DNA of 64,000 nt from Salsuginibacillus halophilus (GCF_003014715.1 NZ_PYAV01000006.1:62001-126000); one strand, 5' to 3'; shown: positions 1 to 9,390, counted from the stretch's first letter. The notes: generated by a model not told the origin, from the letters alone. Numbers and translations are program-made.

Positions 1-713
1 TCGCTACCTACACAATCATTGCCCTCTAAAAAGAAAGCACGAAAAGATTTATTCGCGAATAAAACACGTCCATCTTCTTCAAAAATAACTACAGATTCAA
101 CTAATTTTGTTAACAAGTTTTCATAGCTTTCATTAATTTTTTGTTGCTTTCGTACCTCACAAGCCATTTCATAAGACTGTACAAACGATTGGTTGACTGA
201 TTCTTGACCAGAAGTGATCATTACTCCTTGTAACCCAAAACGTTCAGCTGTTTTTATAGTAACTGTATCCCCGATTACAACCTGCACACCACGGTTCGCA
301 GCGGAAATTACAGCACTTTCCACTTCCTGCGGTCTATTAATAGTTTGATATGGAATATACGTTTCAAGCAGATTCGAAACCTCACTCAAACCATGGCAAA
401 CGTTAGGAAAACCAATAAGCTCCATCGTTTCTTTCGAGTCCTTAACCAAATAAAGAGTACGCAGGATATCATAACCGGAGACATCAATTTCAACGACCGG
501 AACAGTTACATGTTCCCGTATGATGCTCGCCGTACCTCCACGACTAATCAAAACCTGACACCCTGATTTTTCAAGTGTTAATGCAGGTTGAATTGCATCT
601 GTTAAGTCCGCTATGACAACTTCAACATGTAGCGATGACCAGGAACTCGCCACTCTGTCAACTGTTTCTTTCAAACCTCTATAAGGGGCTAATACGCCTA
701 CTTTAATTTCCAT
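1..713 (-). CDS. PrpR_N-type transcriptional regulator, N-terminal part (cut by window edge)
   Basis: An open frame of 237 codons runs from an ATG at 713 to the window edge without a stop, so only the N-terminus is visible. A good Shine-Dalgarno (AGGGAGAG) precedes the ATG. Residues 1-170 look like the PrpR_N sensory domain of propionate-regulator-type activators: the motifs APYRGLKE, LISRGGTA and EIDVSGYDILR are typical. The end of the visible part (VVIFEEDGRVLFANKSF) looks like the start of a PAS domain. In this family an AAA+ sigma-54 domain and Fis-type HTH normally follow, but they lie outside the window. It is 67 bp downstream of pdxA2 on the same strand, so it probably controls the sugar-acid operon. 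Confidence 0.85.
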   Translation of the reverse strand, partial: MEIKVGVLAPYRGLKETVDRVASSWSSLHVEVVIADLTDAIQPALTLEKSGCQVLISRGGTASIIREHVTVPVVEIDVSGYDILRTLYLVKDSKETMELIGFPNVCHGLSEVSNLLETYIPYQTINRPQEVESAVISAANRGVQVVIGDTVTIKTAERFGLQGVMITSGQESVNQSFVQSYEMACEVRKQQKINESYENLLTKLVESVVIFEEDGRVLFANKSFRAFFLEGNDCVGS

Positions 714-780
714 AATTTCTCTCCCTAAATGTCCTTCCTTTCATTCTACAAGATGCCAGGAAAGATTGGGAAGCACTTGA

Positions 781-1776
781 TTACTTTGGGGATAAATCTA
801 CCGCTGTATCAATTGCAGCTAGCAAACTTCGGTCATCAGCTATATTTTTACCAGCAATATCAAAAGCCGTGCCGTGATCCACCGAAGTACGAACCACCCC
901 ATAGTTTAACCCTACTGTGATATTCACGCCCGCTTCCAATCCTAAGACCTTTACAGGGGAATGGCCTTGGTCGTGATAACAGGCGACCACCATGTCAAAG
1001 TCACCACGAACAGCTCGGAAGAAAAGCGTATCCGCAGGATATGGGCCTTCAACACCTATACCTTCTTCTTTAGCCTTTTGAATCCCCGGGATTAATTGTG
1101 CTTCTTCTTCCCCTTCACCAAATAATCCATTTTCACCAGCATGGGGGTTTATACCGCACACTGCAATTTTAGGATCTCTATAACCAGCTGCGTGGAGTGT
1201 ATCGTACGCTAAGCGTACAACTTTATATGTTCGATCTGGTGTAATTGAGTTAATTGCCTGCTTTAAACCTACATGGGTAGTTAAATGTATAACTTTCAAA
1301 TTCGGTGCCGCAAGCATCATTGAGTAATCTTTAGTACCTGTTAAGTCTGCCAAGATTTCTGTATGACCAGGATAACTATAACCCGCCATTTGAAGAGCTT
1401 CTTTATTTAGCGGCGCAGTGCAAACTGCATCTATTTTGTTTTCTTTAGCTAACTCTACTGCTTTCTCTATATAAAGGTAAGCATGGCGACCTGCCTCTCT
1501 AGATAACTCGCCGAACTCTAGACCTGCAGGCAGAGAACCTACCTGTAGACAAAATATACGGCGAGGGTCCATACTCACGAGCTGTAAGTCATCCACCTCT
1601 TCAATTTCTACATCAATTTCACAAATGCGAACCGCTTCCCTCAACCGATTGCAATCACCAATAACTAAAGGTACACACTTTTCACGCACTTCTTTACCTA
1701 CTAATGCCTTTACAATGATTTCGGGACCAACACCCGCCCCATCTCCCATTGTAATACCTATAACTGGATAACTCAT
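781..1776 (-). CDS. pdxA2: PdxA2-type 4-phospho-D-threonate/D-erythronate dehydrogenase
   Basis: 331 residues, full length for the PdxA family of NAD-dependent dehydrogenases. The N-terminal GDGAGVGPE motif (residues 11-19) and metal-ligand histidines at about 168 (TTHVG), 212 (NPHAG) and 268 (YHDQGH) are present. Its start overlaps the stop of the upstream kinase gene by 4 bp (ATGA). PdxA proper makes a vitamin B6 precursor; PdxA2 oxidises 4-phospho-D-threonate (or erythronate) to a 3-keto acid that decarboxylates to dihydroxyacetone phosphate. The neighbouring DUF1537 kinase and a sugar-acid permease favour the catabolic PdxA2 role over B6 synthesis. Exact stereo-specificity cannot be read from sequence. 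Confidence 0.9.
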   Translation of the reverse strand: MSYPVIGITMGDGAGVGPEIIVKALVGKEVREKCVPLVIGDCNRLREAVRICEIDVEIEEVDDLQLVSMDPRRIFCLQVGSLPAGLEFGELSREAGRHAYLYIEKAVELAKENKIDAVCTAPLNKEALQMAGYSYPGHTEILADLTGTKDYSMMLAAPNLKVIHLTTHVGLKQAINSITPDRTYKVVRLAYDTLHAAGYRDPKIAVCGINPHAGENGLFGEGEEEAQLIPGIQKAKEEGIGVEGPYPADTLFFRAVRGDFDMVVACYHDQGHSPVKVLGLEAGVNITVGLNYGVVRTSVDHGTAFDIAGKNIADDRSLLAAIDTAVDLSPK

Positions 1777-3050
1777 TTATCCTCCTCTCCCTTCAAATAA
1801 CGAAGTAAACGAACGAATGTTTCTTTATGCCCAAACGCTCCTGCCTTTGTAATTGCCACTGGTTCATATTCCCCACGCAAAACTCCTAAAGGGATACCTG
1901 TTTCAAATTCATAATAAAGTTCAAATGCAGTGGTTCCCAAATGATGGCAAACAGATTTTGCCATATCTCCACCTGTCATAACAAGCGCTTCATAACTTTG
2001 ATATTCATAAATATAACCCACGAGAGCCCCTATTTCTTCCGCAATATACTCTGCTATTTTTTCAGCACTAACTTGATATTGCTTTTGATATGAGGCAACA
2101 CGTTCAATTGACTCCTCACTTACATCTAAATAAAGCGCCGTATACAAACTTAAACTATCACGTACCCACTCATAAAGTTCGCCCCCTCTTTCTTCAATTA
2201 GAAGTTTAAGAGGGTCTACTTTTATCGCCTTAACATCAACCTCATTGATGAGGCTATCGCGCTGCTGTACGCTCACTTCACTTCTGCTGCCGATAACGAA
2301 CAAAGCAGAACTGAATTCTTCATAAGTTAAATTTTCTCCACCTTTATTTTTTTCCTCAATGGAAATAATGTGATGCAAATATTGAGCGACCCCAGCAGAA
2401 CCTGCCCAAGCCAAATTAAACGGCGTGCCACTCAATAATTTAATTTGTTGTTCAAGTTCGCCTTCAGTCTCTGCATCAATACTTAAATAAGCAACCCCCT
2501 GCCCGTGCAAGGACTGCATCAGTTCAGACAAGTTTTCAGAACGAATACTTTCTTGAGAGAGATGAGACACACTATACTGGCTCTGTTCATGAATTATATC
2601 GATTGGACGAGATGACAGAAAATCAACCCCCGGGTACGGTGATATACTGGTATCAGTTAATTTCGTACCGTGAACAAATAATTCACCTTTAGAGATCGTC
2701 CGTCCATTTTTGGGATAGGCCGAGGTCACAACTACAAAATCTGGGTTTACTACTTCATAAACCGCATCAAGCTCAGCCCCAATATTACCGCGAAGTGTTG
2801 AGTCCAGTTTTTTATATACCAATTGTGGTGAAACATCAATAACTGAGTTTAATGCCATCTTAACCCTATCATAGGCTTCTGAAGCTAAAAGATTTCTTGA
2901 ATCCGTGTTAATTACAAGTGCTTCATTATCTATAAGCTTATCTACAGATGCCATATCAAGCGCTACCCACGGCTTATAGCCATACTCCGTACACTGAACT
3001 CCCGAATCATTAGCTCCAGTTAAGTCGTCTGCTATAATGCATAAATCCAT
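1773..3050 (-). CDS. dtnK: four-carbon acid sugar kinase (DtnK/DenK family, DUF1537)
   Basis: 425 residues, normal for the DUF1537 family of ATP-dependent kinases acting on D-threonate, D-erythronate and related acids. The N-terminal signature ADDLTGANDSG (residues 7-17) and the middle motif KLDSTLRGNIGAEL are visible; a C-terminal glycine-rich stretch (LVMTGGDMA) fits the nucleotide-binding half. It would phosphorylate the acid taken up by the adjacent permease and pass it to PdxA2, with which it overlaps by 4 bp. The start ATG has an AGGTGATT-like ribosome site. Substrate identity (threonate or erythronate) is inferred from pairing with PdxA2 only. Confidence 0.88.
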   Translation of the reverse strand: MDLCIIADDLTGANDSGVQCTEYGYKPWVALDMASVDKLIDNEALVINTDSRNLLASEAYDRVKMALNSVIDVSPQLVYKKLDSTLRGNIGAELDAVYEVVNPDFVVVTSAYPKNGRTISKGELFVHGTKLTDTSISPYPGVDFLSSRPIDIIHEQSQYSVSHLSQESIRSENLSELMQSLHGQGVAYLSIDAETEGELEQQIKLLSGTPFNLAWAGSAGVAQYLHHIISIEEKNKGGENLTYEEFSSALFVIGSRSEVSVQQRDSLINEVDVKAIKVDPLKLLIEERGGELYEWVRDSLSLYTALYLDVSEESIERVASYQKQYQVSAEKIAEYIAEEIGALVGYIYEYQSYEALVMTGGDMAKSVCHHLGTTAFELYYEFETGIPLGVLRGEYEPVAITKAGAFGHKETFVRLLRYLKGEEDK

Positions 3051-3074
3051 GAAATAATCACCTCATTCAGTGAG

Positions 3075-3120
3075 ATAAAGAGAGCTTCGATCTTCAACCG
3101 AATTCGAAGCCCCCTAACGT
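3075..3120 (-). other. weak stem-loop between permease and kinase genes
   Basis: GCTTCG and CGAAGC arms lie in the 90-bp gap between the permease stop and the kinase start. The transcript would form a modest hairpin followed by CTCTCTTTA. It could lower downstream expression or stabilise the permease message; it lacks a real T-run, so it is not a convincing terminator. Confidence 0.3.
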
Positions 3121-3140
3121 CTTAACATTTATCTATTGCC

Positions 3141-4118
3141 TCACTTCTGCATATAACCCTCAAGTTCTCCTCTTTTCTCAAGTCGCTTTACTAGAAAACC
3201 TACATATATAGGTAAGAGGATAGCAGTTGTAACTACGCTGGCTGCAACTTGTACAGTAGCAATTGGCTCAATACTTACAAAAGCTGCATTTGCAGAAGCT
3301 ATAGCTGCTGGTGTTGCTACTGCATTACCTGCTGTTGAACCTTCAGATGCACCTACAACTGGGTTCCAGTTTAAGGATTTAAACACAAAGTAACCGGCAG
3401 TACCTGTAACAAACACTGTCATAATACCAAGGATAACTCCACCTAAGCCACCGGCAATAATATCTGCAAAATTAATACCCATGCCAAGCGCAAAAGCGAA
3501 GAATGGGATCAACATGTTGCTGCCACTGCTTAAGAATTCGCGCAACTCTTCATCCAAATTACCTAGTACCGCGCCAATAACAATTGGAAGCAATACCGAA
3601 ATAAAGTCTGTCGGTGCAAATAATCCATCAACAAATCCCATCGCACCGAAAATGGATAGAGCAACCATAGTCAAAAATGGTCCATCGTTCAGAGCCAAAA
3701 TAGAGTATGCGGCTCTATCGTCATTTTTACCATATTGCCCTACCAATGCAACATAAAGTCCACCATTACTATTTGTCATGGCTGCAATAATAGCTAAAGG
3801 TGCAAGACCAAGAAACAAGCCATCAGGCCCTGCAAAGAGGTAAGCAACTAAACCAACCGTAGCACCTACCGCCCATTTAACTGTTAGCAACGTGACACCT
3901 TTACCTATGGTAACTCCCACATTTTTTACATTGATCTGTGCCCCAGCACATAATAAGAATAAAGCAATTAAAACGAGCGCACCATCCACGAAAAGTTCTT
4001 GTGTAAATCCTCCAATACGTAGCATTCCAGGAAAAAAGGTGTTAATGACCGCACCTAAAAGTAACGGCACTACCATCAAACCACCAGGAATTTTTTCGAT
4101 ATTCGCTTTAATCCTCAT
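3141..4118 (-). CDS. 2-keto-3-deoxygluconate permease family transporter (KdgT type)
   Basis: 325 residues with about ten hydrophobic segments, the size and pattern of the KdgT family of secondary sugar-acid transporters. Recognisable features are the N-terminal IPGGLMVVPLLLGAVINTF, the central AAMTNSNGGLY motif and the late GASEGSTAGNAVATPAA motif. It is the first gene of a four-gene operon with dtnK, pdxA2 and the PrpR_N-type regulator, so its cargo is more likely D-threonate, D-erythronate or another C4 acid than 2-keto-3-deoxygluconate. The ribosome site AAGGAGGGTGT sits 3-8 bases before the ATG. Two cre-like sites lie 40-125 bp upstream. Confidence 0.88.
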   Translation of the reverse strand: MRIKANIEKIPGGLMVVPLLLGAVINTFFPGMLRIGGFTQELFVDGALVLIALFLLCAGAQINVKNVGVTIGKGVTLLTVKWAVGATVGLVAYLFAGPDGLFLGLAPLAIIAAMTNSNGGLYVALVGQYGKNDDRAAYSILALNDGPFLTMVALSIFGAMGFVDGLFAPTDFISVLLPIVIGAVLGNLDEELREFLSSGSNMLIPFFAFALGMGINFADIIAGGLGGVILGIMTVFVTGTAGYFVFKSLNWNPVVGASEGSTAGNAVATPAAIASANAAFVSIEPIATVQVAASVVTTAILLPIYVGFLVKRLEKRGELEGYMQK

Positions 4119-4160
4119 TATACACCCTCCTTATTTTTTTGCAAAATGCAACACACTTAC

Positions 4161-4175
4161 TAAAAGCGCTTTCAA
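4161..4175. promoter_or_regulatory. cre-like CcpA site, proximal
   Basis: On the minus strand TTGAAAGCGCTTTTA matches the cre consensus WTGNAANCGNWNNCW at all but one fixed position. It lies 43 bp before the permease ATG. It predicts carbon catabolite repression of the sugar-acid operon. Confidence 0.6.
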
Positions 4176-4228
4176 GTTGAAATATAAAACATAACGCACA
4201 TTTTATCAACAATCTCATAAAAAATTAT

Positions 4229-4243
4229 TGAAAACGTTTAATT
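4229..4243. promoter_or_regulatory. cre-like CcpA site, distal
   Basis: TTGAAAACGTTTAAT matches the cre consensus except for the last fixed C. It lies 54 bp from the first cre-like site. Two sites in tandem upstream of one catabolic operon are a plausible cooperative CcpA target. Confidence 0.5.
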
Positions 4244-4500
4244 TTGCAACGATTTCATTCATTATATTTTAAGTATGTCTGTAAATGATCTAACTGTTTA
4301 ACTACCAGGATAGACACAAATCTTCAATCACTTTCTTAACCATTGAGCAACAAACACCTACTGGAAAAACGGCTTTTCTCCACTTTACCTTAGTTAAGAA
4401 CGAACATACTTTACGTATTTGAAGATATAGAAATAAAGTAGATAATCACTGTTTTCACACCTGAATTACCTTTATACTTCAAACGTAAGTATAACGATTT

Positions 4501-4527
4501 GAGACCCTCGCCGGCGGCGAGGGTCTC
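4501..4527 (-). terminator. GC-rich perfect hairpin downstream of the small membrane protein gene
   Basis: GAGACCCTCGCC and GGCGAGGGTCTC are perfect 12-bp arms around a GGC loop. It is 97 bp past the stop of the gene at 4624. The T-run is weak on both strands, so it may act as a boundary or a weak bidirectional terminator. Confidence 0.55.
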
Positions 4528-4623
4528 ACTTATATTTGTCACTCTTTCGTATATCGCTCACACCGCAGAAGCGTCATGGTATTCGCGTAAGTATCATTTA
4601 TCAAGAGGTCGTAACGCCTCAGC

Positions 4624-5028
4624 TCATGAAACGTTCGACATCGTAGAAAATATAACCATTGCACTAACAATAAGTAGCGTTTGTACTGCACTCAGCATGA
4701 GAAAGCGAGGCGCCTTGATGTTCACCGGTTGTAAAAAGATATGGTAAGCGAGCATATTCAAGGGCAGCAAGAGAATGAACAACAAAGCTGCATCTAACAA
4801 AGGAGTATCAAGGAGTCGAGCAAAGGCTTTTGACACCTCTAAAGTTGGAAGCAGCCGGAGCAGACCTATGATGCCAAAAACAGCAACGGCCTGTACGAAA
4901 GAAAGCAAGCCCCATCTCGGTTTTTTGGCATCGGGCACCTGTTGTAAAAATGCGATGTATGCAAAGCCATTTAAAGGTACGAGAATGGCAAACAACACGA
5001 AAAAATATAACACCCACTCCTCAACCAA
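4624..5028 (-). CDS. small four-helix membrane protein with internal duplication
   Basis: 134 residues, function not recognised. Four hydrophobic helices form two similar halves: the first contains LVPLNGFAYIAFLQQVPDAKKPR and the second LLPLNMLAYHIFLQPVNIKAPR, each followed by an S-[FA]-VQ helix. This is an ancient internal duplication. The TTG start at 5028 is chosen because GGAGGAGG lies 8 bases before it; the alternative GTG at 5037 would abut the ribosome site. It appears to be transcribed alone. Location is the cytoplasmic membrane by inference from hydrophobicity. Confidence 0.65.
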   Translation of the reverse strand: MVEEWVLYFFVLFAILVPLNGFAYIAFLQQVPDAKKPRWGLLSFVQAVAVFGIIGLLRLLPTLEVSKAFARLLDTPLLDAALLFILLLPLNMLAYHIFLQPVNIKAPRFLMLSAVQTLLIVSAMVIFSTMSNVS

Positions 5029-5065
5029 CTGAACCACCTCCTCCCTATGATTTTACACCAACAAA

Positions 5066-5094
5066 GAAATCCCTGCCAGCAACCGGCAGGGATT
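5066..5094 (-). terminator. terminator hairpin, distal duplicate beyond glpK
   Basis: CCCTGCC/GGCAGGG stem with flanking AAT/ATT; on the minus strand it is followed by TTTCTTTG. The same 29 bases occur unchanged at 5421-5449. The two copies flank the mobile-looking element at 5095-5420. Confidence 0.75.
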
Positions 5095-5420
5095 CAGCGT
5101 GTAGACAAACTTTTAGAAAGGCGGGGGCTGACGTCGCTTTTCGTCGGACGCTGTTCCTGGTGGCGTCGCTGCCGGTGCTCGTCAGCCACTCTTTATTCAA
5201 TACTTGGGCTAGGTGTCAGGCAGGCCTTTTTTGTGCCTGACACCTAAAAATATGGATCCTTTGTGGAAGTGAATCGTTAGCCGAAGCCAAGCCCTCGGGA
5301 AAGCATCGGTCGGTAGTGTTGATTACGTTTGTGATTCGGCTTTTACCTTCTGAATAAGGAGGTCTACTGATATTGGAGCAGTAAGCTGGAATGTCAGGTT
5401 TCGTACTTTGTCGATAGTTT
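5095..5420. mobile_element. MITE-like terminator-associated element, copy 1
   Basis: 326 bp without a convincing gene, between two identical 29-bp terminator hairpins. The left end is CAGCGTGTAGACAAACTTTT. The right end, read inward on the other strand, is CAAACTATCGACAAAG, a decayed inverted match. Inside is a block closed by GGCTGACG...CGTCAGCC (5130-5188) that is shared with the copies near 16.5 kb and 32 kb. A second shared block (AGCCAAGCCCTCGGGAAAGC, from about 5284) is also present. This copy additionally carries a GGTGTCAGGCA hairpin. Confidence 0.7.
5211..5245. repeat. AGGTGTCAGGCA inverted repeat
   Basis: AGGTGTCAGGCA and TGCCTGACACCT are perfect 12-bp arms around a T-rich loop. 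I recall similar hairpins as common intergenic repeats in Bacillaceae. Here it replaces the middle of the MITE-like element, which suggests nested insertion. Confidence 0.6.
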
Positions 5421-5449
5421 GAAATCCCTGCCAGCAACCGGCAGGGATT
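5421..5449 (-). terminator. glpK-proximal terminator hairpin
   Basis: Identical to the 29 bases at 5066-5094, with CCCTGCC/GGCAGGG arms. It lies 13 bp past the glpK stop codon. On the minus strand only a short TTT follows, so the distal copy has the better T-run. Confidence 0.7.
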
Positions 5450-5461
5450 TTCACTTTCATT

Positions 5462-6961
<1,500 letters not shown>

Positions 6962-6980
6962 TCACCTCATATTTCAAAGT

Positions 6981-7817
6981 TTAAGATTTTGTATGAATCA
7001 CTTCGTAATCTACCGGCTTTTTTGAAGCTGACTGCTGCTCTAAAACGACGGCAAAAATGACGGCGAGAATAAACAACGTCACCGCCATCCATAACGCAGG
7101 AGTCGTCGTTCCTTCAAACCAAGCTTGATAACTAAGCGCCCCGAGACTCCCTCCTAAAAGCGGTCCAACGACAGGAATCCAAGCATACGACCAGTCCGAA
7201 TCCCCTTTACCTGATATGGGAAGAAACGCATGGGCCAGGCGCGGACCAAGATCGCGGGCTGGATTAATCGCATAGCCGGTCGTACTCCCAAGGGATAAAC
7301 CGATCACCATAATTAAAGTACCGACGATGATCGGGTTGACGCCTTCAGCAAAAGCTTGACTCCCCATAGCAAGCATAACGAAAACGAGAAGAAATGTCCC
7401 TAAGACTTCACTAAATAAATTAGATGGCCGGTGGCGCACTGCCGGACCTGTCGCAAACACACCAAGTTTTGCAGCTGTATCTTCTGTTTTCGCAAAGTGT
7501 GGGTAGTAATGGAGCCAGACAGCCGCCGCGCCGGTAAAAGCACCGAGTAACTGTGCAGTAATATAAGCAGGCACCGATGACCACGGAAAATCTCCTACTA
7601 AGGCAAAACCAACCGTTACAGCTGGATTTATATGGGCATCACTGATCGGCCCTACCGTGTAAATCGCCATTGTAACTGCAAGACCCCAGGCAATACTGAT
7701 CACAATCCAGCCGGCACCTTCTGCTTTTGTTCCTTTGAGTGTTACACCAGCAACAACACCAGCTCCGAATATGATTAATATCATTGTACCAAGAAACTCT
7801 CCGAAAAAAGGTGTCAA
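6981..7817 (-). CDS. glpF: glycerol uptake facilitator (aquaglyceroporin)
   Basis: 278 residues from a TTG start at 7817. AAAGGAGG lies 8 bases upstream of this TTG, and the protein then begins TPFFGEFLGT as in other GlpF proteins; the longer frame from 7868 would run back through the ribosome site. Both NPA pore motifs are present (HINPAVTVGF and GYAINPARDLGPR). The DLGPR after the second NPA is the glycerol-channel signature. Six membrane helices are predicted. It is the first gene of glpFK. Expression is probably controlled by the cre site at 7961 and the leader terminator at 7857. Confidence 0.95.
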   Translation of the reverse strand: MTPFFGEFLGTMILIIFGAGVVAGVTLKGTKAEGAGWIVISIAWGLAVTMAIYTVGPISDAHINPAVTVGFALVGDFPWSSVPAYITAQLLGAFTGAAAVWLHYYPHFAKTEDTAAKLGVFATGPAVRHRPSNLFSEVLGTFLLVFVMLAMGSQAFAEGVNPIIVGTLIMVIGLSLGSTTGYAINPARDLGPRLAHAFLPISGKGDSDWSYAWIPVVGPLLGGSLGALSYQAWFEGTTTPALWMAVTLFILAVIFAVVLEQQSASKKPVDYEVIHTKS

Positions 7818-7856
7818 TTTCGATTCCTCCTTTATACACAATTTGCGTTCAAGCAT

Positions 7857-7915
7857 AAAAAAAGACACGTTGCACCGAACCGAGCAGGGTCTGCTAGGTA
7901 CCGGGCGACGTGTCT
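7857..7915 (-). terminator. leader terminator upstream of glpF (likely GlpP-type antitermination)
   Basis: AGACACGT and ACGTGTCT arms are followed on the minus strand by seven T residues, 40 bp before the glpF TTG. In B. subtilis the glp operons have such leader terminators, read through when GlpP binds with glycerol-3-phosphate. GlpP itself is not in the window. It may alternatively terminate the DUF326 gene, whose stop is 82 bp upstream. Confidence 0.65.
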
Positions 7916-7960
7916 CATAAACTCTTAGTCGCTATTAACTTAATTTTATTGAAACACACG

Positions 7961-7975
7961 TTGAAAACGGTGTCA
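7961..7975. promoter_or_regulatory. perfect cre site overlapping the likely glpF -35 box
   Basis: TTGAAAACGGTGTCA matches WTGNAANCGNWNNCW at every fixed position. The minus-strand -35 candidate TTGACA (7971-7976) overlaps it. CcpA binding here would block glpFK transcription when preferred sugars are present. Confidence 0.75.
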
Positions 7976-7996
7976 ATCAGATCGTCTTTTAGTAAT

Positions 7997-8326
7997 TTAC
8001 GCCGCTACTTCACGGCACACTTGTGCACACTCACGACACATTTTTGCACATTGCTGGCAGTGCTCATCGTCATGTTTCGCGCATTCATCTGCACATGTCT
8101 CACAAATTTTCGCACAAACAGCCGCCAGTTCAGTTACAAAGGGGCTGCCGCGTTGCACTGCTTGAGCGAGATAAGCACACATATCGGCGCATTCCCGGTC
8201 CAAGCGAAGACAAGTAGTCATATGCCCCACGTGATCTTCTTCAAGACAGGCATCAAAACACTGGTTACAGGCAGCTTGGCAGGCTTGTAGCGCTTCAAGC
8301 AATTGATTTTGCTGTTCTTTTTCCAT
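7997..8326 (-). CDS. Cys-rich four-helix-bundle protein (DUF326, copper-storage-like)
   Basis: 109 residues. The ATG at 8326 is chosen because AAAGGAGGG lies 10 bases upstream; a longer frame to 8362 has no ribosome site. The protein is an all-helical repeat of CxxxC-spaced cysteines (CQAACNQCFDACLEED, CAKICETCADECAKHDDEHC, CAKMCRECAQVC), the pattern of DUF326 and of copper-storage (Csp) proteins. No signal peptide is seen, so it would be cytosolic and may bind Cu(I). It stands between tdk and glpF with no evident pathway partner. Confidence 0.8.
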   Translation of the reverse strand: MEKEQQNQLLEALQACQAACNQCFDACLEEDHVGHMTTCLRLDRECADMCAYLAQAVQRGSPFVTELAAVCAKICETCADECAKHDDEHCQQCAKMCRECAQVCREVAA

Positions 8327-8383
8327 TAAAAAACGCCCTCCTTTATGGAAATCTAATATCATCTTTCCCTGAGGACATTTTCA

Positions 8384-9004
8384 TTAATCACTTTTTACAG
8401 GCTGTTTCAGCTCCTCGAGCGCTGCCGGCTTGCCGGGTACTTCGTGACAGCGGCGGCACCGCGGTTCATAGGCTTCTGAAGCACCGACCAGGATGATTTC
8501 ATCATCATAATGCGCCGGTGCCCCGTCAATAAGACGCTGCGTGCGGCTGGCAGTCTCACCGCAGGACGGGCATACCGCCTGCAGCTTTGTCACTTCCTCA
8601 GCCAGCGTCATTAACTGCATCACCTGCGGAAACGGCTCACCGCGAAAGTCTTGGTCCAATCCAGCAAGGATCACTTGATAACCTTCGTCTGCAAGGTGTT
8701 GTGCCACTTGAACAATCGACGGATCGAAAAACTGCACTTCGTCCACTGCCACAAGCTGTATATGCTCATCAACGAGATCGAGTATATCAAGCGGCTGCTG
8801 CACAGCCCGGGCCATTGTTTTCGTACCGTTATGTGAAGCGACCTCTTCTTGGCTGTATCGGTCGTCAAAAGCTTGTTTAAAGACGGCGGCAGGCACGTTG
8901 CCAAACGCGGCCCGGCGAACACGGCGAATAAGTTCTTCGGATTTACCAGAGAACATGCTGCCACAAATCACTTCAAGTCCGCCTTCGTATTTGATACGCT
9001 GCAT
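8384..9004 (-). CDS. tdk: thymidine kinase
   Basis: 206 residues of the type II thymidine kinase family, salvaging thymidine to dTMP. The P-loop [14 protein letters not shown] is at residues 16-29, the Walker B-like VDEVQFF follows, and a structural zinc site is formed by CPSC and CRRC pairs. The gene lies just upstream of rpmE and rho, as in B. subtilis. The ribosome site GGAGGGTTTTAA precedes the ATG. Confidence 0.96.
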   Translation of the reverse strand: MQRIKYEGGLEVICGSMFSGKSEELIRRVRRAAFGNVPAAVFKQAFDDRYSQEEVASHNGTKTMARAVQQPLDILDLVDEHIQLVAVDEVQFFDPSIVQVAQHLADEGYQVILAGLDQDFRGEPFPQVMQLMTLAEEVTKLQAVCPSCGETASRTQRLIDGAPAHYDDEIILVGASEAYEPRCRRCHEVPGKPAALEELKQPVKSD

Positions 9005-9084
9005 TTAAAACCCTCCACACAAAAAATCCATCCCGTGACATGCTGATATGTAATTGCGATCAAGGCATTGAAAAGGAAAAAGAG

Positions 9085-9122
9085 CAAAAAAGAAACAGGC
9101 AAGCGGCGACCCCCTGCCTGTT
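9085..9122 (-). terminator. rho-independent terminator of rpmE
   Basis: AACAGGCA/TGCCTGTT arms at 9094-9122 are followed on the minus strand by TCTTTTTTGCTCTTTTTCC. It lies 22 bp after the rpmE stop codon. Confidence 0.85.
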
Positions 9123-9144
9123 CTTTAAATGCAACCATGAAATT

Positions 9145-9390
9145 TTAGTCGAGGTTGTATTTTTTCTTAAAGCGATCGATACGGCCGCCAGTATCAGCCA
9201 AACGCTGCTTGCCGGTGTAGAATGGGTGAGAGTCGGAACTGATCTCCACTTTGATGAGCGGGTATGAGTTACCGTCTTCCCAGTCGATCGTTTCCTCAGT
9301 AGCGCTTGTAGAACCGCTGAGAAACTTAAAGCCCGTGCCTGTATCCATAAATACAACTTTACGGTATTCCGGATGGATGTCCTGCTTCAT
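9145..9390 (-). CDS. rpmE2: 50S ribosomal protein L31 type B
   Basis: 81 residues from an ATG at 9390 with AAGGAG 8 bases upstream; the GTG three codons earlier would abut the ribosome site. The sequence [16 protein letters not shown] and the absence of the CxxC zinc motifs identify the zinc-independent type B (YtiA-like) paralog. In B. subtilis the copy next to rho is the zinc-binding type A, so this genome appears to carry type B at this place. It would be part of the large ribosomal subunit. Confidence 0.93.
   Translation of the reverse strand: MKQDIHPEYRKVVFMDTGTGFKFLSGSTSATEETIDWEDGNSYPLIKVEISSDSHPFYTGKQRLADTGGRIDRFKKKYNLD

Larger units (their letters stand above)
4119..4623. other. intergenic region upstream of the sugar-acid operon
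   Basis: 505 bp without a gene. It holds the two cre-like sites and, at its far end, the GC-rich hairpin at 4501-4527. I searched the minus strand for a -24/-12 (TGGCAC-N5-TTGCA) promoter, as expected for a PrpR-type activator, and found no convincing match. Nothing else is recognised. Confidence 0.6.

Noticed and set aside
4119-4400. Sigma-54 promoter upstream of the KdgT-type gene
   Set aside because: Several TTGCA-like boxes were checked on the minus strand, but none has GG at the -24 position with correct spacing.
4950-5240. Plus-strand frame running from the small membrane gene into the MITE-like element
   Set aside because: No ribosome site, crosses a terminator hairpin and an element border, no recognisable domain.
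5095-5420. Class C group II intron (these insert after terminators)
   Set aside because: No reverse transcriptase frame and no domain V-like motif; the ends form inverted repeats instead.
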